Shown here: positions 26,178 through 34,903 of the stretch, piece by piece
Numbering within the stretch: the first letter of the stretch is position 1
Layout: each line of letters starts with the position of its first letter
Origin: Lacticaseibacillus yichunensis
GTDB lineage: Bacteria; Bacillota; Bacilli; Lactobacillales; Lactobacillaceae
Length of the DNA stretch: 40,569 nucleotides
NCBI RefSeq assembly: GCF_003946405.1
Contig: NZ_RHOG01000026.1
Location: 1-40,569 of the forward strand
Reading direction: 5' to 3'
Program-made: the position numbers and the translations under genes
The notes under the pieces: model-generated
The model's input: only the letters and a program-made list of their open reading frames with translations
Database searches by the model: none
What the model was told of the DNA's origin: nothing

Positions 26178-28046
26178 ATGGTCACGATCAATATTGATGC
26201 TTTACCGCAAGACTTGCGCACAGGCGCCACCGAATTAGCGGATGAAATCGGGTTTCAGATCGGTGAGACCGGGCTGGCCATTACGGCGACCTCGGCCCAG
26301 ACGCTGACGGTTCAGCTGACTAACGGGCAGGCCGCGATCGGCTACCCCTTCCGCGCCGCCTTTTTCCGCGGGCTGAACGCCTTGGTGCAAGCTGCACGCA
26401 CCGGGGCCGACCTGACGCTTGACGAAACGCCGCAGTTCACGACGACGGGCCTGATGGTCGATATGTCGCGCAACGCCGCGTTGTCGCTGGGCGGGCTGAA
26501 AAAGATGATCCGCCTGTCCGCCAAGCTTGGGCTCAATTCATCGCTGCTTTATATGGAAGATGTTTACGAGGTCAAAGCCTATCCGTACTGGGGTTACCAG
26601 CGGGGCCGCCTGTCGCAGACCGAGTTAAAGGCCGCCGATGACTATGCGGATGCGCTGGGCGTTGAGCTGATTCCCTGCATTCAAACACTGGGTCATTTGC
26701 TCAACCCGATGCGCTGGCCGTTCATGAATCAGATGATCGACATGCCGGGCATCCTGCTGGTCGGCGAGGACAAGACGTACGATTTTTTGGCCACCATTTT
26801 GAAAAACGCCATGGCGCCGTTTCGCACGAAGAAGATCCACATCGGCATGGATGAGGCCCATGCGCTGGGCCGTGGCCGCTATCAGGATCAACATGGCCCT
26901 GTCGATCAGACCACGATCATGCTCGAGCATGTGAATCGGGTGATCGCTCTCACGGAAAAAATGGGGCTTGAGCCGATCATGTGGAGCGATATGTGGTTCA
27001 ATGCCGCCGGGTATGGCTACGGCGATCCAAAAACTGTTTTCCCGGCGAAGGTCAAAGATCAGATTCCAAACGTCAATTTGATGTACTGGGATTATTACAA
27101 CAATTCCCAGGAAAACTATGAAACGGTTTTCCGCCTGCACCAGCAGCTGGGCGTGCCGGTCAGCTTTGCCACCGGCGTTTGGACGTGGAACGGCTTGGCC
27201 CCGAATTACGGCAAGACCATGCAGACCATGAAGGCTGGCATGACCGCCGCGAAAAATGTGGGGCTGGATACGGTCTATGCGACGATGTGGGGCGACGACG
27301 GCGGGGAAACACCATTTACCGCAGGCGCGCTGGGCATTCAGTATTTTGCGGAACAAATCTATCACCAAGCGGCGCCGGGCGCAGCCGCTTTGGCCACGGC
27401 CTTTGCAACCTATCAGCAAAAAACGGCGGCCACCTACCTGCTCCTGGATCAATTCGATCAGTTGCCAGAATTGACGGCCGGCAATCCGGATGCCACGAAT
27501 CCCAGCAAGGTCGTGCTTTACGAAGACTTACTGCATCCGCTTTTTGCCAAAAATCTGGCCAATGTGGACCTGCTTGGACACTACACCCAATTGGCGGCGT
27601 CCTTGGCGGCGGCCTCGACGACCCCAGATGATGACGACCTGATCGCGTTTTACCGCGCCTTGGCGCAGGTGCTGGCGACGAAGGTGGCGGTGATGGATCA
27701 GATTCGGCAAACCTATGAAGCTGGAAACAAAGCGGCGATGCGGGTTGTCTTAGCCCGCCTGCCAGAATTGGCCGCCCAGTACCGCACACTGCAGCAGGCC
27801 CACCGCGCCGTTTGGTTCAACATCAACTCGCCGTTTGGTTGGGAAGTGATGGATGTGCGGTATGGCGGCCTGATTCTCAGTTGCGAGACAGCGGCTTGGC
27901 GGCTTCAGCAGTGGTGCGACGGCCAGGCAGCCCAATTGGCCGAGCTGGACGAGCCGCAATTATTGTTAGGTCAGCCAACCGCAAGCTCAGTCGGCCGCGG
28001 GTTGTACGCCGATACGGTCACCGTCAGCAAGCTTTCCGGGGTCTGA
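26178..28046 (+). CDS. GH20 beta-N-acetylhexosaminidase, intracellular
   Basis: A 622-residue GH20 enzyme that would release terminal beta-linked GlcNAc or GalNAc. The N-terminal zincin-like domain (1-85) is followed by a barrel starting GLMVDMSRNAALSL; HIGMDEAHALG (221-231) carries the catalytic Asp225-Glu226 pair, and VNLMYWDYYN, SFATGVWTWNG and ATMWGDDGGE are later barrel motifs. A long helical C-terminal part follows, as in the streptococcal GH20C-like group. An upstream in-frame ATG (26130) is less likely than ATG 26178, which follows AAAGGAG. There is no signal peptide. Confidence 0.88.
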   Translation: MVTINIDALPQDLRTGATELADEIGFQIGETGLAITATSAQTLTVQLTNGQAAIGYPFRAAFFRGLNALVQAARTGADLTLDETPQFTTTGLMVDMSRNAALSLGGLKKMIRLSAKLGLNSSLLYMEDVYEVKAYPYWGYQRGRLSQTELKAADDYADALGVELIPCIQTLGHLLNPMRWPFMNQMIDMPGILLVGEDKTYDFLATILKNAMAPFRTKKIHIGMDEAHALGRGRYQDQHGPVDQTTIMLEHVNRVIALTEKMGLEPIMWSDMWFNAAGYGYGDPKTVFPAKVKDQIPNVNLMYWDYYNNSQENYETVFRLHQQLGVPVSFATGVWTWNGLAPNYGKTMQTMKAGMTAAKNVGLDTVYATMWGDDGGETPFTAGALGIQYFAEQIYHQAAPGAAALATAFATYQQKTAATYLLLDQFDQLPELTAGNPDATNPSKVVLYEDLLHPLFAKNLANVDLLGHYTQLAASLAAASTTPDDDDLIAFYRALAQVLATKVAVMDQIRQTYEAGNKAAMRVVLARLPELAAQYRTLQQAHRAVWFNINSPFGWEVMDVRYGGLILSCETAAWRLQQWCDGQAAQLAELDEPQLLLGQPTASSVGRGLYADTVTVSKLSGV

Positions 28047-28091
28047 TCGCTGGCGCGAAAAATCGCGACAAAATTTTTGCGAGGCTCTAAG

Positions 28092-28121
28092 TTGACACTG
28101 AAAAGGTTTCCACAGTAAAAT
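28092..28121 (+). promoter_or_regulatory. Promoter of the DUF624/AraC gene pair
   Basis: TTGACA (28092-28097) and TAAAAT (28116-28121) are 18 bp apart, close to the vegetative consensus. TGAAAAGGTTTCCA between them resembles a cre with a G instead of the central C, a weaker candidate. Confidence 0.65.
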
Positions 28122-28243
28122 GGTTTATGACCTCATCTCAGTGGCGGAAACCGGATATATAGACCACTGAACTGGTTATCGATTAATCTAAATGTTATCA
28201 ATAAATAATGTCTGATGTGTTTGAGGGGAAAGGGGCGCACAAA

Positions 28244-28924
28244 ATGCATACGACTGAGCCGCGTGGTATTGTCAAATTTTCGTTGAATCTGGGGACCATT
28301 CTGCTGTTTGCAATCAAGGTGCAAGTGCTTTTTCTCGCGTACACGCTTCGCGGGGCAATCGTCGCCGGGCTGTTTCCAGCGCTGGCCAGTGCCGTGAAGA
28401 TTCTGCTTCGGCGCTTTGAAGCAGGGGGCAAACCAATGACCCATTTCACGGGGCCCACTGCGACGTTCAAGGCGCTGAATACGGAATTCGGCGGCTTTTG
28501 GCGCGCCTCCTTCAAAGAGGCCAACGCGCTGTTGTACCTGGATTTTGGGGTGCTCGCCGTGCTGTGGCTGGACCTTGGCGTCAATCGCGTTTTGATCAAA
28601 TCCGCCCCGCTTCAATATGGGCTGATCGTGCTCCTTGTGATGGCGATGATCTACACACTGTATATTTTGACGATCTACGGGCGCTATGAGCTGCATTTTT
28701 GGCAGTATTTTCGCCAGGCCTTCGTGATCTCGATCGCGCATTTCAGTGACACGCTTGCGATTCTCGTTGGGACCGTCGTGGCGACCGCGCTATTGACGCT
28801 GTTTCCCGCGCTTTCGCTGGTGGCCTTGGTGCCCCTGTATCTGACGCCGATGGTTTGGTTCTCGCTGCATGCGTGCCAGTATGTTGAGACCGTGATCGGG
28901 AGTGCCGCTCATGAAAATGTCTAA
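28244..28924 (+). CDS. DUF624 (YesL-like) membrane protein
   Basis: A 226-residue membrane protein of the YesL/DUF624 family, commonly found beside LplABC-type importers and membrane AraC regulators. About five hydrophobic segments are visible, e.g. LGTILLFAIKVQVLFLAY, ALLYLDFGVLAVLWLDL and YGLIVLLVMAMIYTLYIL, with the family's early PALASAVKILL segment. An ATG at 28208 is in frame, but ATG 28244 follows GAGGGGAAAGGGG at better spacing. The end overlaps the AraC gene by 14 bp, so the two are co-translated. The biochemical role of the family is not known. Confidence 0.8.
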   Translation: MHTTEPRGIVKFSLNLGTILLFAIKVQVLFLAYTLRGAIVAGLFPALASAVKILLRRFEAGGKPMTHFTGPTATFKALNTEFGGFWRASFKEANALLYLDFGVLAVLWLDLGVNRVLIKSAPLQYGLIVLLVMAMIYTLYILTIYGRYELHFWQYFRQAFVISIAHFSDTLAILVGTVVATALLTLFPALSLVALVPLYLTPMVWFSLHACQYVETVIGSAAHENV

Positions 28925-31151
28925 GCATTTGCCCCAATGGCAGCCAAAAAAGCTGATGACGATGTACTGGGCCTTTCTCGTCGCGGCTTTTTTGCTACCG
29001 GTGATTCTACTGACCATCAACTGGGTCGTCACTGAAACGCGGCGCCAGCAAAATGCAGTGGTTACCGCCCAGGACCGCGCCTTGAATCAGGTGGCAGGCA
29101 ATCTGGATAACAATATGGCCCATTTGATCACCGCAGCCCATCAGATCGCGCTGGACCCCAGTTTTGCGAAGATTCCGCAAAACGTGACGGATTATCAGGC
29201 GATTCAGGATGCGCTGGGGCGCTATAACCTGTCGTCCAGCCTGATCGACCAGACCTGGGTCAACGTGTTTCGCACGCCGGGGACGCTGTACACGGTCAAG
29301 GGTACCTATAGCCTGGACGACGCGGCCGCGAAATACGGCCTGATGCCCACCAATTTGTCGAGCCGGCAAAAACAGGCGATGATGCGCGACGCCAATCCCG
29401 AATTGTTTATCACACCGGCGCTTGCGGAAGGCCAACAGGATCAAATGACCCTGATGGTGCCGCTGATGCCGATGTCGGGCGAGCAAAAAGGGGTCGTGTA
29501 TTTTTCCCTGAATCCCGTCGACATTCACGACATTTTGACCAGTGGGACCTCCAGTGACAGTCAGGTGATCGGCCTGACAGTTAACGACCGGACGCTCCAG
29601 CTCTCTAGCCCCACGCTCGCGGAGACGCCGCTGAAGGGCCTGCTCGGGCAAAAATACCAGCAGACCTACCGCTTGGCGGATGGCCATCAGCTCAGCGTGC
29701 ACCGCAAGGCCAGCAGTACCGGCCTGTTTGAGGTGGTCTCGTATACCTTGCCGCCGTCCTTGTGGGTGCCATTGCGCGGCTTTTTCATCCATTACCTGTG
29801 GCTGTTTGGCATTCTGCTGACCGGCGGCCTCGTGCTGATCTCATTTTTCGCCAAACGCCAATACGCCGTGATCTCGGGACTGGAAAAGATCCTGCCGACC
29901 CCAGGCTTCAATGGCGATGGTGCAGGCGATGCGACTGAGGAAAAACGGCTCCAGCTGGCGATCGAGAATTACATCAACAATCACCAAAGCCTGATCTCGG
30001 CCTCAAAGGCGCAACTGCCCTTTGTCCGCAATCAGATTCTGCAATTGATCTTGAACGGGCGGGTGACGGATCCAGAAGTCGTGGGCCGCTTCTTGAAAAC
30101 AGGTGCGATCGCCCTGCCATATCCGCATTTTGTTGTCGCGCTGGCGGATCAACCCGCCGAGTGGAACAGCAAAGGCGACGAACCGCTGGCGGGGACTAAC
30201 TTCACCGCCTTGTTCATGCATCGTGTCAGTGAGGCGCAGGTGGTGGTCTTGCTGAATTTTGCCAGCGGCGAGGATCCGGTGGCGCTGCTGGACGAGATCC
30301 GGGACCGCACCCCGTTTGTCCATGCCAAAACGGCGCTGTTTATCAGTCGCACGATCGACCAACTGGCGGATCTGCATGAAGCCTATATCGAAGTGGTTTC
30401 CATGCAAGTCACCGCGCGGCCGGCCGAAGGGGACAATGTGCGCTACACCGCGACGGCCGATGTGACAGCCAATGCGGAGAACCCGTTTGATTTCAATAAC
30501 GAACTGAAGCTGGATAACAGCCTGCTCCAGGGTCATTTTGAACCGGCACGTGAGGCGTTTGAGGTGCTGTTCAATTTGGCGAGCCAAAGTTATGACCCGC
30601 AGGACCGGTTCGACATCGGCATTTCCAACCTGATCTCCCGGGTGCTCAAGGCCGATTATGAAAAACACGCAGAGGTCAATGAAACCCTGGTGCATTCCCT
30701 GCGCACGATCTCGTCGTTGAGCCAGTTGCACGGAATTCTGCTGACGGCGATCAAAGACATTACCTCTGCCTCGACAGCCGATTCCGGCGCGTCGAGCGCC
30801 GAGGAGGATGTGGCTAGCCAGCTGAAACAGTATGTGACTGATCACGCTTGTTCGCCGACCTTGTCGCTGGTCGATGTGGCGGATCATTTTGGCTTTTCGG
30901 TGCCGTACACCAGCCGCTACATCAAGGAGATCACCGGTAAGACGTTCACGGCCTTCGTCACGGAACACCGACTGCTCAGCATTCAGCGCGCCTTGATCAC
31001 CACCACGGCGCCGATCAAATCGATCATTGAGCAAAATGGGTACTACGATGTGGCCAACTTTACTCGCAAATTCAAGAAGATGACCGGGGTGACACCGGGC
31101 GAGTATCGCCGCATGCATAATGCCGCGGATCGCGTGGCCCAAAGCAGCTGA
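28911..31151 (+). CDS. Membrane-bound AraC-family regulator with extracellular sensor
   Basis: A 746-residue one-component sensor-regulator. Two membrane helices (about 17-40 and 290-313) enclose an extracellular sensor domain of about 250 residues. A cytoplasmic linker follows, then an AraC DNA-binding domain at about 637-743: TLSLVDVADHFGFSVPYTSR is the first helix-turn-helix and APIKSIIEQNGYYDVANFTR the second, ending FKKMTGVTPGEYRRMH. Relatives control Lpl-type oligosaccharide importers and lyase or glycosidase genes. It probably senses an extracellular glycan or the binding protein and activates the divergent GH29-importer operon and the GH18 operon. ATG 28911 follows GGGAG by eight bases. 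Confidence 0.87.
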   Translation: MKMSKHLPQWQPKKLMTMYWAFLVAAFLLPVILLTINWVVTETRRQQNAVVTAQDRALNQVAGNLDNNMAHLITAAHQIALDPSFAKIPQNVTDYQAIQDALGRYNLSSSLIDQTWVNVFRTPGTLYTVKGTYSLDDAAAKYGLMPTNLSSRQKQAMMRDANPELFITPALAEGQQDQMTLMVPLMPMSGEQKGVVYFSLNPVDIHDILTSGTSSDSQVIGLTVNDRTLQLSSPTLAETPLKGLLGQKYQQTYRLADGHQLSVHRKASSTGLFEVVSYTLPPSLWVPLRGFFIHYLWLFGILLTGGLVLISFFAKRQYAVISGLEKILPTPGFNGDGAGDATEEKRLQLAIENYINNHQSLISASKAQLPFVRNQILQLILNGRVTDPEVVGRFLKTGAIALPYPHFVVALADQPAEWNSKGDEPLAGTNFTALFMHRVSEAQVVVLLNFASGEDPVALLDEIRDRTPFVHAKTALFISRTIDQLADLHEAYIEVVSMQVTARPAEGDNVRYTATADVTANAENPFDFNNELKLDNSLLQGHFEPAREAFEVLFNLASQSYDPQDRFDIGISNLISRVLKADYEKHAEVNETLVHSLRTISSLSQLHGILLTAIKDITSASTADSGASSAEEDVASQLKQYVTDHACSPTLSLVDVADHFGFSVPYTSRYIKEITGKTFTAFVTEHRLLSIQRALITTTAPIKSIIEQNGYYDVANFTRKFKKMTGVTPGEYRRMHNAADRVAQSS

Positions 31152-31193
31152 TCATGCCGGATTGTTTCTTGTGAAACATAACACCTAGCTAGC

Positions 31194-31246
31194 AAAAATA
31201 GCGCGCCGCTACCTGTGCTTTTGCACAAGTGACGACGCGCTATTTA
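31194..31246. terminator. Terminator after the AraC regulator gene
   Basis: AAATAGCGCG (31196-31205) pairs with CGCGCTATTT (31236-31245), with an inner TGTGC/GCACA hairpin. A- and T-rich ends on both sides could allow termination from either direction. Confidence 0.75.
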
Positions 31247-31310
31247 TTAGGGAGAAACGGGTGCCTATCAACTGAGGATGCGGCCGCTTAGGGAGGCGGG
31301 ACGCACCCTG

Positions 31311-31922
31311 TAGTCGGGCTCCAGCTCGCATGGTGGAAACATCTAGGCGTCTCAAGCACTCGGTGGCAAGGGACACCACCAAGCACTTGAGCCGACCTAG
31401 CTGTTCCACCATCCCGCGAGCTTCCGCACCCTGTAGTCGGGCTCCGGTGCGCATGGTTGAGACAACTTGGTACGCCAAGCACTCGGTGGCAAGAAGCACC
31501 ACCAAGCGCTTGGCTAGCCTACCTGCTCGACCATAAGCGCGCACCTCCGCACCCTGTAGTCGGGCTCCAGCTCGCATGGTGGAAACATCTAGGCGTCTCA
31601 AGCACTCGGTGGCAGGGGACACCACCAAGCACTTGAGCCGACCTAGCTGTTCCACCATCCCGCGAGCTTCCGCACCCTATAGTCGGGCTCCGCGGGGCAG
31701 GGGTGAGTCATCTAACTGGTCCCGTCACTCGGGGCGAGGTGCGCCCCAAGCGCCAGGCCCAAGTTAGCTGCTCACCCCTAAACGCCCCGCTTCGCACCCT
31801 GTAGTCGGGCTCCAGCTCGCATGGTCGGGACGTCTAGCTGTCTCGTGTACTCGAGGCGAAGGGCGCCTCAAGCACCCGAGCCAAGCTACCCGCCCGACCA
31901 TCCCGCGAGCTTCCGCACCCTA
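31311..31922 (+). repeat. Five tandem units of the structured repeat
   Basis: Units start at 31311, 31434, 31557, 31680 and 31802, each 121-123 bp, beginning TAGTCGGGCTCC and ending GCACCCT. Units 1 and 3 are nearly identical (AGCTCGC/GCGAGCT outer arms, ATGGTGGAA/TTCCACCAT). Unit 2 resembles 5498-5620 (GGTGCGC/GCGCACC). Unit 4 resembles 19066 (GCGGGGC/GCCCCGC, GGGGTGAG/CTCACCCC). Unit 5 combines the AGCTCGC outer arm with GGTCGGG/CCCGACC. The array lies between convergent genes, and its last bases form the stop codon of the beta-phosphoglucomutase gene. Confidence 0.92.
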
Positions 31923-32588
31923 GGCGTTTTTTGATTCAAATGCGTTTTCGATTGCGGCGAGGGAGACTTCAGATGTTGAGGTAAAGTTCAGGTCCGCTTC
32001 GTGCAGGATCTTTGGATCGCCGATGCCGACGGAAAATTCACCGGCCGCGTTGATCGCCTGAATGCCGGCGACGGCGTCTTCCAGCCCGACTGCTTCGCTT
32101 GGCTTGATGCCGACTAATTCGGCGCCTTTCACGAAGATCTCCGGATCGGGCTTGCCGTGGCTCAGTGTGGCGGGGTCGACCATCGCATCAAAATAGTCGG
32201 CTAGGCCAAGGCGGGCGAGAATCGTCGGGGCGTTTTTCGAGGCAGAGGCCAAGGCGAGTTTGTAATCCGCCGCCTTGAGCGCCTCGAGAAAGGCCTGCAT
32301 GCCTGGCAAAATATCGGCCGGGGTCATGTTCGCCAGCAGCCCGACATACTCGTTGTTTTTCTCCGTGGCAAGCGCCTCTTTTTCGGCCGGGGTGAAATCA
32401 TTTTCCCGGTGGCCATGGCGCAAGATCACTTCCAGGGACTCCATGCGGCTGATGCCTTTCAGTGCCTCATTGACTGTTGGATCGATCGTGATGCCGATGC
32501 GTGCGGCGCAAGCTTTCCACGCCTGATAATGATATTGGGCGGTGTCGGTGATCACACCGTCGAGGTCAAAGACAAAACCTTTGAGCAT
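31920..32588 (-). CDS. pgmB: Beta-phosphoglucomutase
   Basis: A 222-residue HAD-family enzyme that converts beta-glucose-1-phosphate to glucose-6-phosphate through a bisphosphate intermediate. FDLDGVITDTAQYH carries nucleophile Asp8 and acid-base Asp10; LASASKNAPTIL, HGKPDPEIF and VGLEDAVAGIQAI are the remaining HAD motifs. The gene lies 13 bp after a GH65 phosphorylase, the source of beta-glucose-1-phosphate, and is the last gene of the operon. The stop codon TAG is made at the junction with the structured repeat, so the last residue or two may have been altered by repeat insertion. Confidence 0.95.
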   Translation of the reverse strand: MLKGFVFDLDGVITDTAQYHYQAWKACAARIGITIDPTVNEALKGISRMESLEVILRHGHRENDFTPAEKEALATEKNNEYVGLLANMTPADILPGMQAFLEALKAADYKLALASASKNAPTILARLGLADYFDAMVDPATLSHGKPDPEIFVKGAELVGIKPSEAVGLEDAVAGIQAINAAGEFSVGIGDPKILHEADLNFTSTSEVSLAAIENAFESKNA

Positions 32589-32601
32589 TTGTTTCTCCTT
32601 T

Positions 32602-34902
32602 CTATTTTGCCCGCCAAGCTGCTGGTAAGGCGACGTTCAGCGGTGTTTCCTGCAGCGTGGTCTCCTTGCCATACAACGTCAGGGGCGTCGGCTTGGTGGC
32701 GGTCAGGGTGACGGTCTCTGCGGTCACCTTTACCTGAATGTTCGCGCCGCGATAGTTGATGCGGAACTGATAACCTTGCCAGCTGGCCGGCAGCCCCGGA
32801 TTCAGGATCAGTTCCGGGCCGTCTGAGCGCAGGCCGCCGAAGCCATACACGATGTTCAACCAGGCCGCCGCGATGGAGGTCGTGTGGAGGCCATCGCGGG
32901 TGTTGCGATTGAAGTTGTCCAGATCCATGCGCGTGGCAAAGCCAAAGAAGTTGATCGCGTCATCGAACTTGTGCAATTCCTGCGCCAAGATCGAGTGAAT
33001 GGAAGGGGACAGCGAGGATTCGTGGATGGTCCGCGGGGTGTAGTAATCGTAGTTGAGCCGCTTGGACCGCGCCGTGAAGTCTTGGTTATAAAGAAACTGG
33101 AACATCAGGACATCCGGCTGTTTGATCATGTCGTTGCGGAACAGGCGGTCATAGGACCAGTGATCGTACAGCGGAAAATCAGTGACCGGAATCTTGTCGA
33201 CATCGATGTGTGGCAAATCATAAAACCCCTGTTGTTGCTCGATCATGCCGTTGGTGTCGCCGAGAAAGACCATGTGATCGCTGGCGTCTTGGAAGTCGGT
33301 GAGCTCCTCATCGGAAACACCGGTTTTTGCCACCAGGTCGGCATAGGCTGCCGGATCTGTTTTTGCCAGGCGCTGGGCGGTCTCAATGGTGAATTCAAAA
33401 GTCTTGAGCGCCATGTAATTCGTGTAGGCGTTGTGGTTCGTCATCACTTGGAACTCATCGGGCCCCATCACGCCATAGAAGCTGAATTCATGCTTGCGGT
33501 TCCAGGCGCCGCGCGAGTACAGGAAGCGCGAGATCTCGACCAGCATCTCGATGCCATGGGTGTTGAGAAACGCCGTGTCATCGCTGAGGTGCGCATAATG
33601 CCAGATCGCGTAGGCAACTGCAGTGCTGGGCTGCAATTGGGTGTTGGCGTGCTGCCACAGAGACGTGGATTCGTCGCCGTTGATCGTGGAGATCGGGTAG
33701 CTGGCCCCTTCGCAATCCACCATTTTCGCCCGGCGCTTGGCCGCATCCAGGGTCGAGTAGCGGAACTCGACCAGATTTTTCGCCGCCTTGAGGTCGTTGA
33801 ACAGGTAAAATGGCAGGCACATCGTTTCCGTGTCCCAGAAGGCGAGGCCGCCATATGCCTCGCCGGTCAGGCCCTTGGCGCCGATGTTGTTGGTCGGGTC
33901 CTGGCCATGATAGGTCTGGGCCATTTGAAAAATACAGTAGCGGATGCCTTGTTGGTCAGCGACATCGCCTTCGATCTGAATGTCATTTTTCGCCCAAAAA
34001 TCATCCCAGTACCCGGTCTGCGTTTTCAGCGCCGTCGCATAGTCGGCCTGGGCCGCGCTGGTGGTAAGGCCGCGCTGCCAGATCGCGTCGTTGGCGACCG
34101 CTTCGTCTTTTTCAACGATATTCGTGACCTGTTTGGTGAAGGTAAGCGGCTCGTTGGCGGTCAGTGGCAGTTCATAGGCGGTGCCGACAACGCGCGTCTG
34201 GTCAAGTGGTGTGCTGGTCGTCGGCGTGGCGCCGGTGAAGCTGACCTTGGCGAGGGTGAAGACACGCTTGCGGGAGGTGCGGGTCTTGCCCAAAATGCCA
34301 AATGCCGTCAGCTCATTGAAGTCGCGCACATCTTCCCAGTGTGGATCGGGATCGGCGCCATGGCGGGTGTCAAAATCGACGCGCGAGGTCAGCGTCGCAC
34401 TGCCGGAAAAATTCAGCGGCGTGAGGGTGACTTGCTGATAGGCGCTGCTGGCATCGACCATGGAAATGAAGCGGGTAAAGGTCAGCTGGACTTGGCGACC
34501 GTCTGCCAGCTCCCAAACGAAGCTGCGGGTCAACACGCCGTTGCGCAGGTCGAGCTGGCGGGTGAAGTCGCTGACCGTCGCCTGGTGCAGATCGAGGCGC
34601 TCGCCATCGATCTCAAGGCTCATGGCCAGCCAGTTATCCGCATTGACCATAAAGTGGCCGCGTTTTTGAATCCCGGCGTACTGAATGCTCGGGTCCTCTG
34701 CGCCGTATTCATAGACACCGTTGAAGTAACTGCCGATCAGCGAATCGCCTGTGTAGTCTTCGTCAAAAAAGCCGCGTGCCCCGCTGTATTCATTGGCGAG
34801 TGAAAAAATCGACTCCGCCACGCGGCCATGTTTTGGATCAAAACCGGCTTCACTGACGGTCCAGGGATCGACGGTGAAGTAGCGGTCTGCAATTTTTGCC
34901 AT
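32602..34902 (-). CDS. GH65 inverting glycoside phosphorylase, atypical catalytic loop
   Basis: A 766-residue GH65 protein with the N-terminal beta-sandwich (MAKIADRYFTVDPWTVSEAG onward), a linker and an alpha/alpha barrel. FWDTETMCLPFYL (355-367) is the phosphate-side motif and GPDEFQVMTNHNAYTN (480-495) holds catalytic acid Glu483. Maltose and kojibiose phosphorylases usually read HxxVNNNxYTN after GPDE; QVMTNHNAYTN differs, so the acceptor specificity is uncertain. The enzyme would split a glucobiose-type or glucosyl-rhamnose-type disaccharide with phosphate, giving beta-glucose-1-phosphate. The frame is open further upstream, but ATG 34902 follows GGAGGAAAAC and gives the family N-terminus; it starts just past the TAG of the upstream GH65 gene. 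Confidence 0.85.
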   Translation of the reverse strand: MAKIADRYFTVDPWTVSEAGFDPKHGRVAESIFSLANEYSGARGFFDEDYTGDSLIGSYFNGVYEYGAEDPSIQYAGIQKRGHFMVNADNWLAMSLEIDGERLDLHQATVSDFTRQLDLRNGVLTRSFVWELADGRQVQLTFTRFISMVDASSAYQQVTLTPLNFSGSATLTSRVDFDTRHGADPDPHWEDVRDFNELTAFGILGKTRTSRKRVFTLAKVSFTGATPTTSTPLDQTRVVGTAYELPLTANEPLTFTKQVTNIVEKDEAVANDAIWQRGLTTSAAQADYATALKTQTGYWDDFWAKNDIQIEGDVADQQGIRYCIFQMAQTYHGQDPTNNIGAKGLTGEAYGGLAFWDTETMCLPFYLFNDLKAAKNLVEFRYSTLDAAKRRAKMVDCEGASYPISTINGDESTSLWQHANTQLQPSTAVAYAIWHYAHLSDDTAFLNTHGIEMLVEISRFLYSRGAWNRKHEFSFYGVMGPDEFQVMTNHNAYTNYMALKTFEFTIETAQRLAKTDPAAYADLVAKTGVSDEELTDFQDASDHMVFLGDTNGMIEQQQGFYDLPHIDVDKIPVTDFPLYDHWSYDRLFRNDMIKQPDVLMFQFLYNQDFTARSKRLNYDYYTPRTIHESSLSPSIHSILAQELHKFDDAINFFGFATRMDLDNFNRNTRDGLHTTSIAAAWLNIVYGFGGLRSDGPELILNPGLPASWQGYQFRINYRGANIQVKVTAETVTLTATKPTPLTLYGKETTLQETPLNVALPAAWRAK

Positions 34903-34903
34903 C

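Noticed and set aside
28047-28080. Terminator after GH20
   Set aside because: CGCGA/TCGCG stem is only five pairs, and the T-rich part follows at a distance; too weak to list.
31209-31767. Frames of 60-150 codons inside the right-hand repeat array
   Set aside because: Same cause: repeat-derived frames. The units show pairing conservation, not coding conservation.
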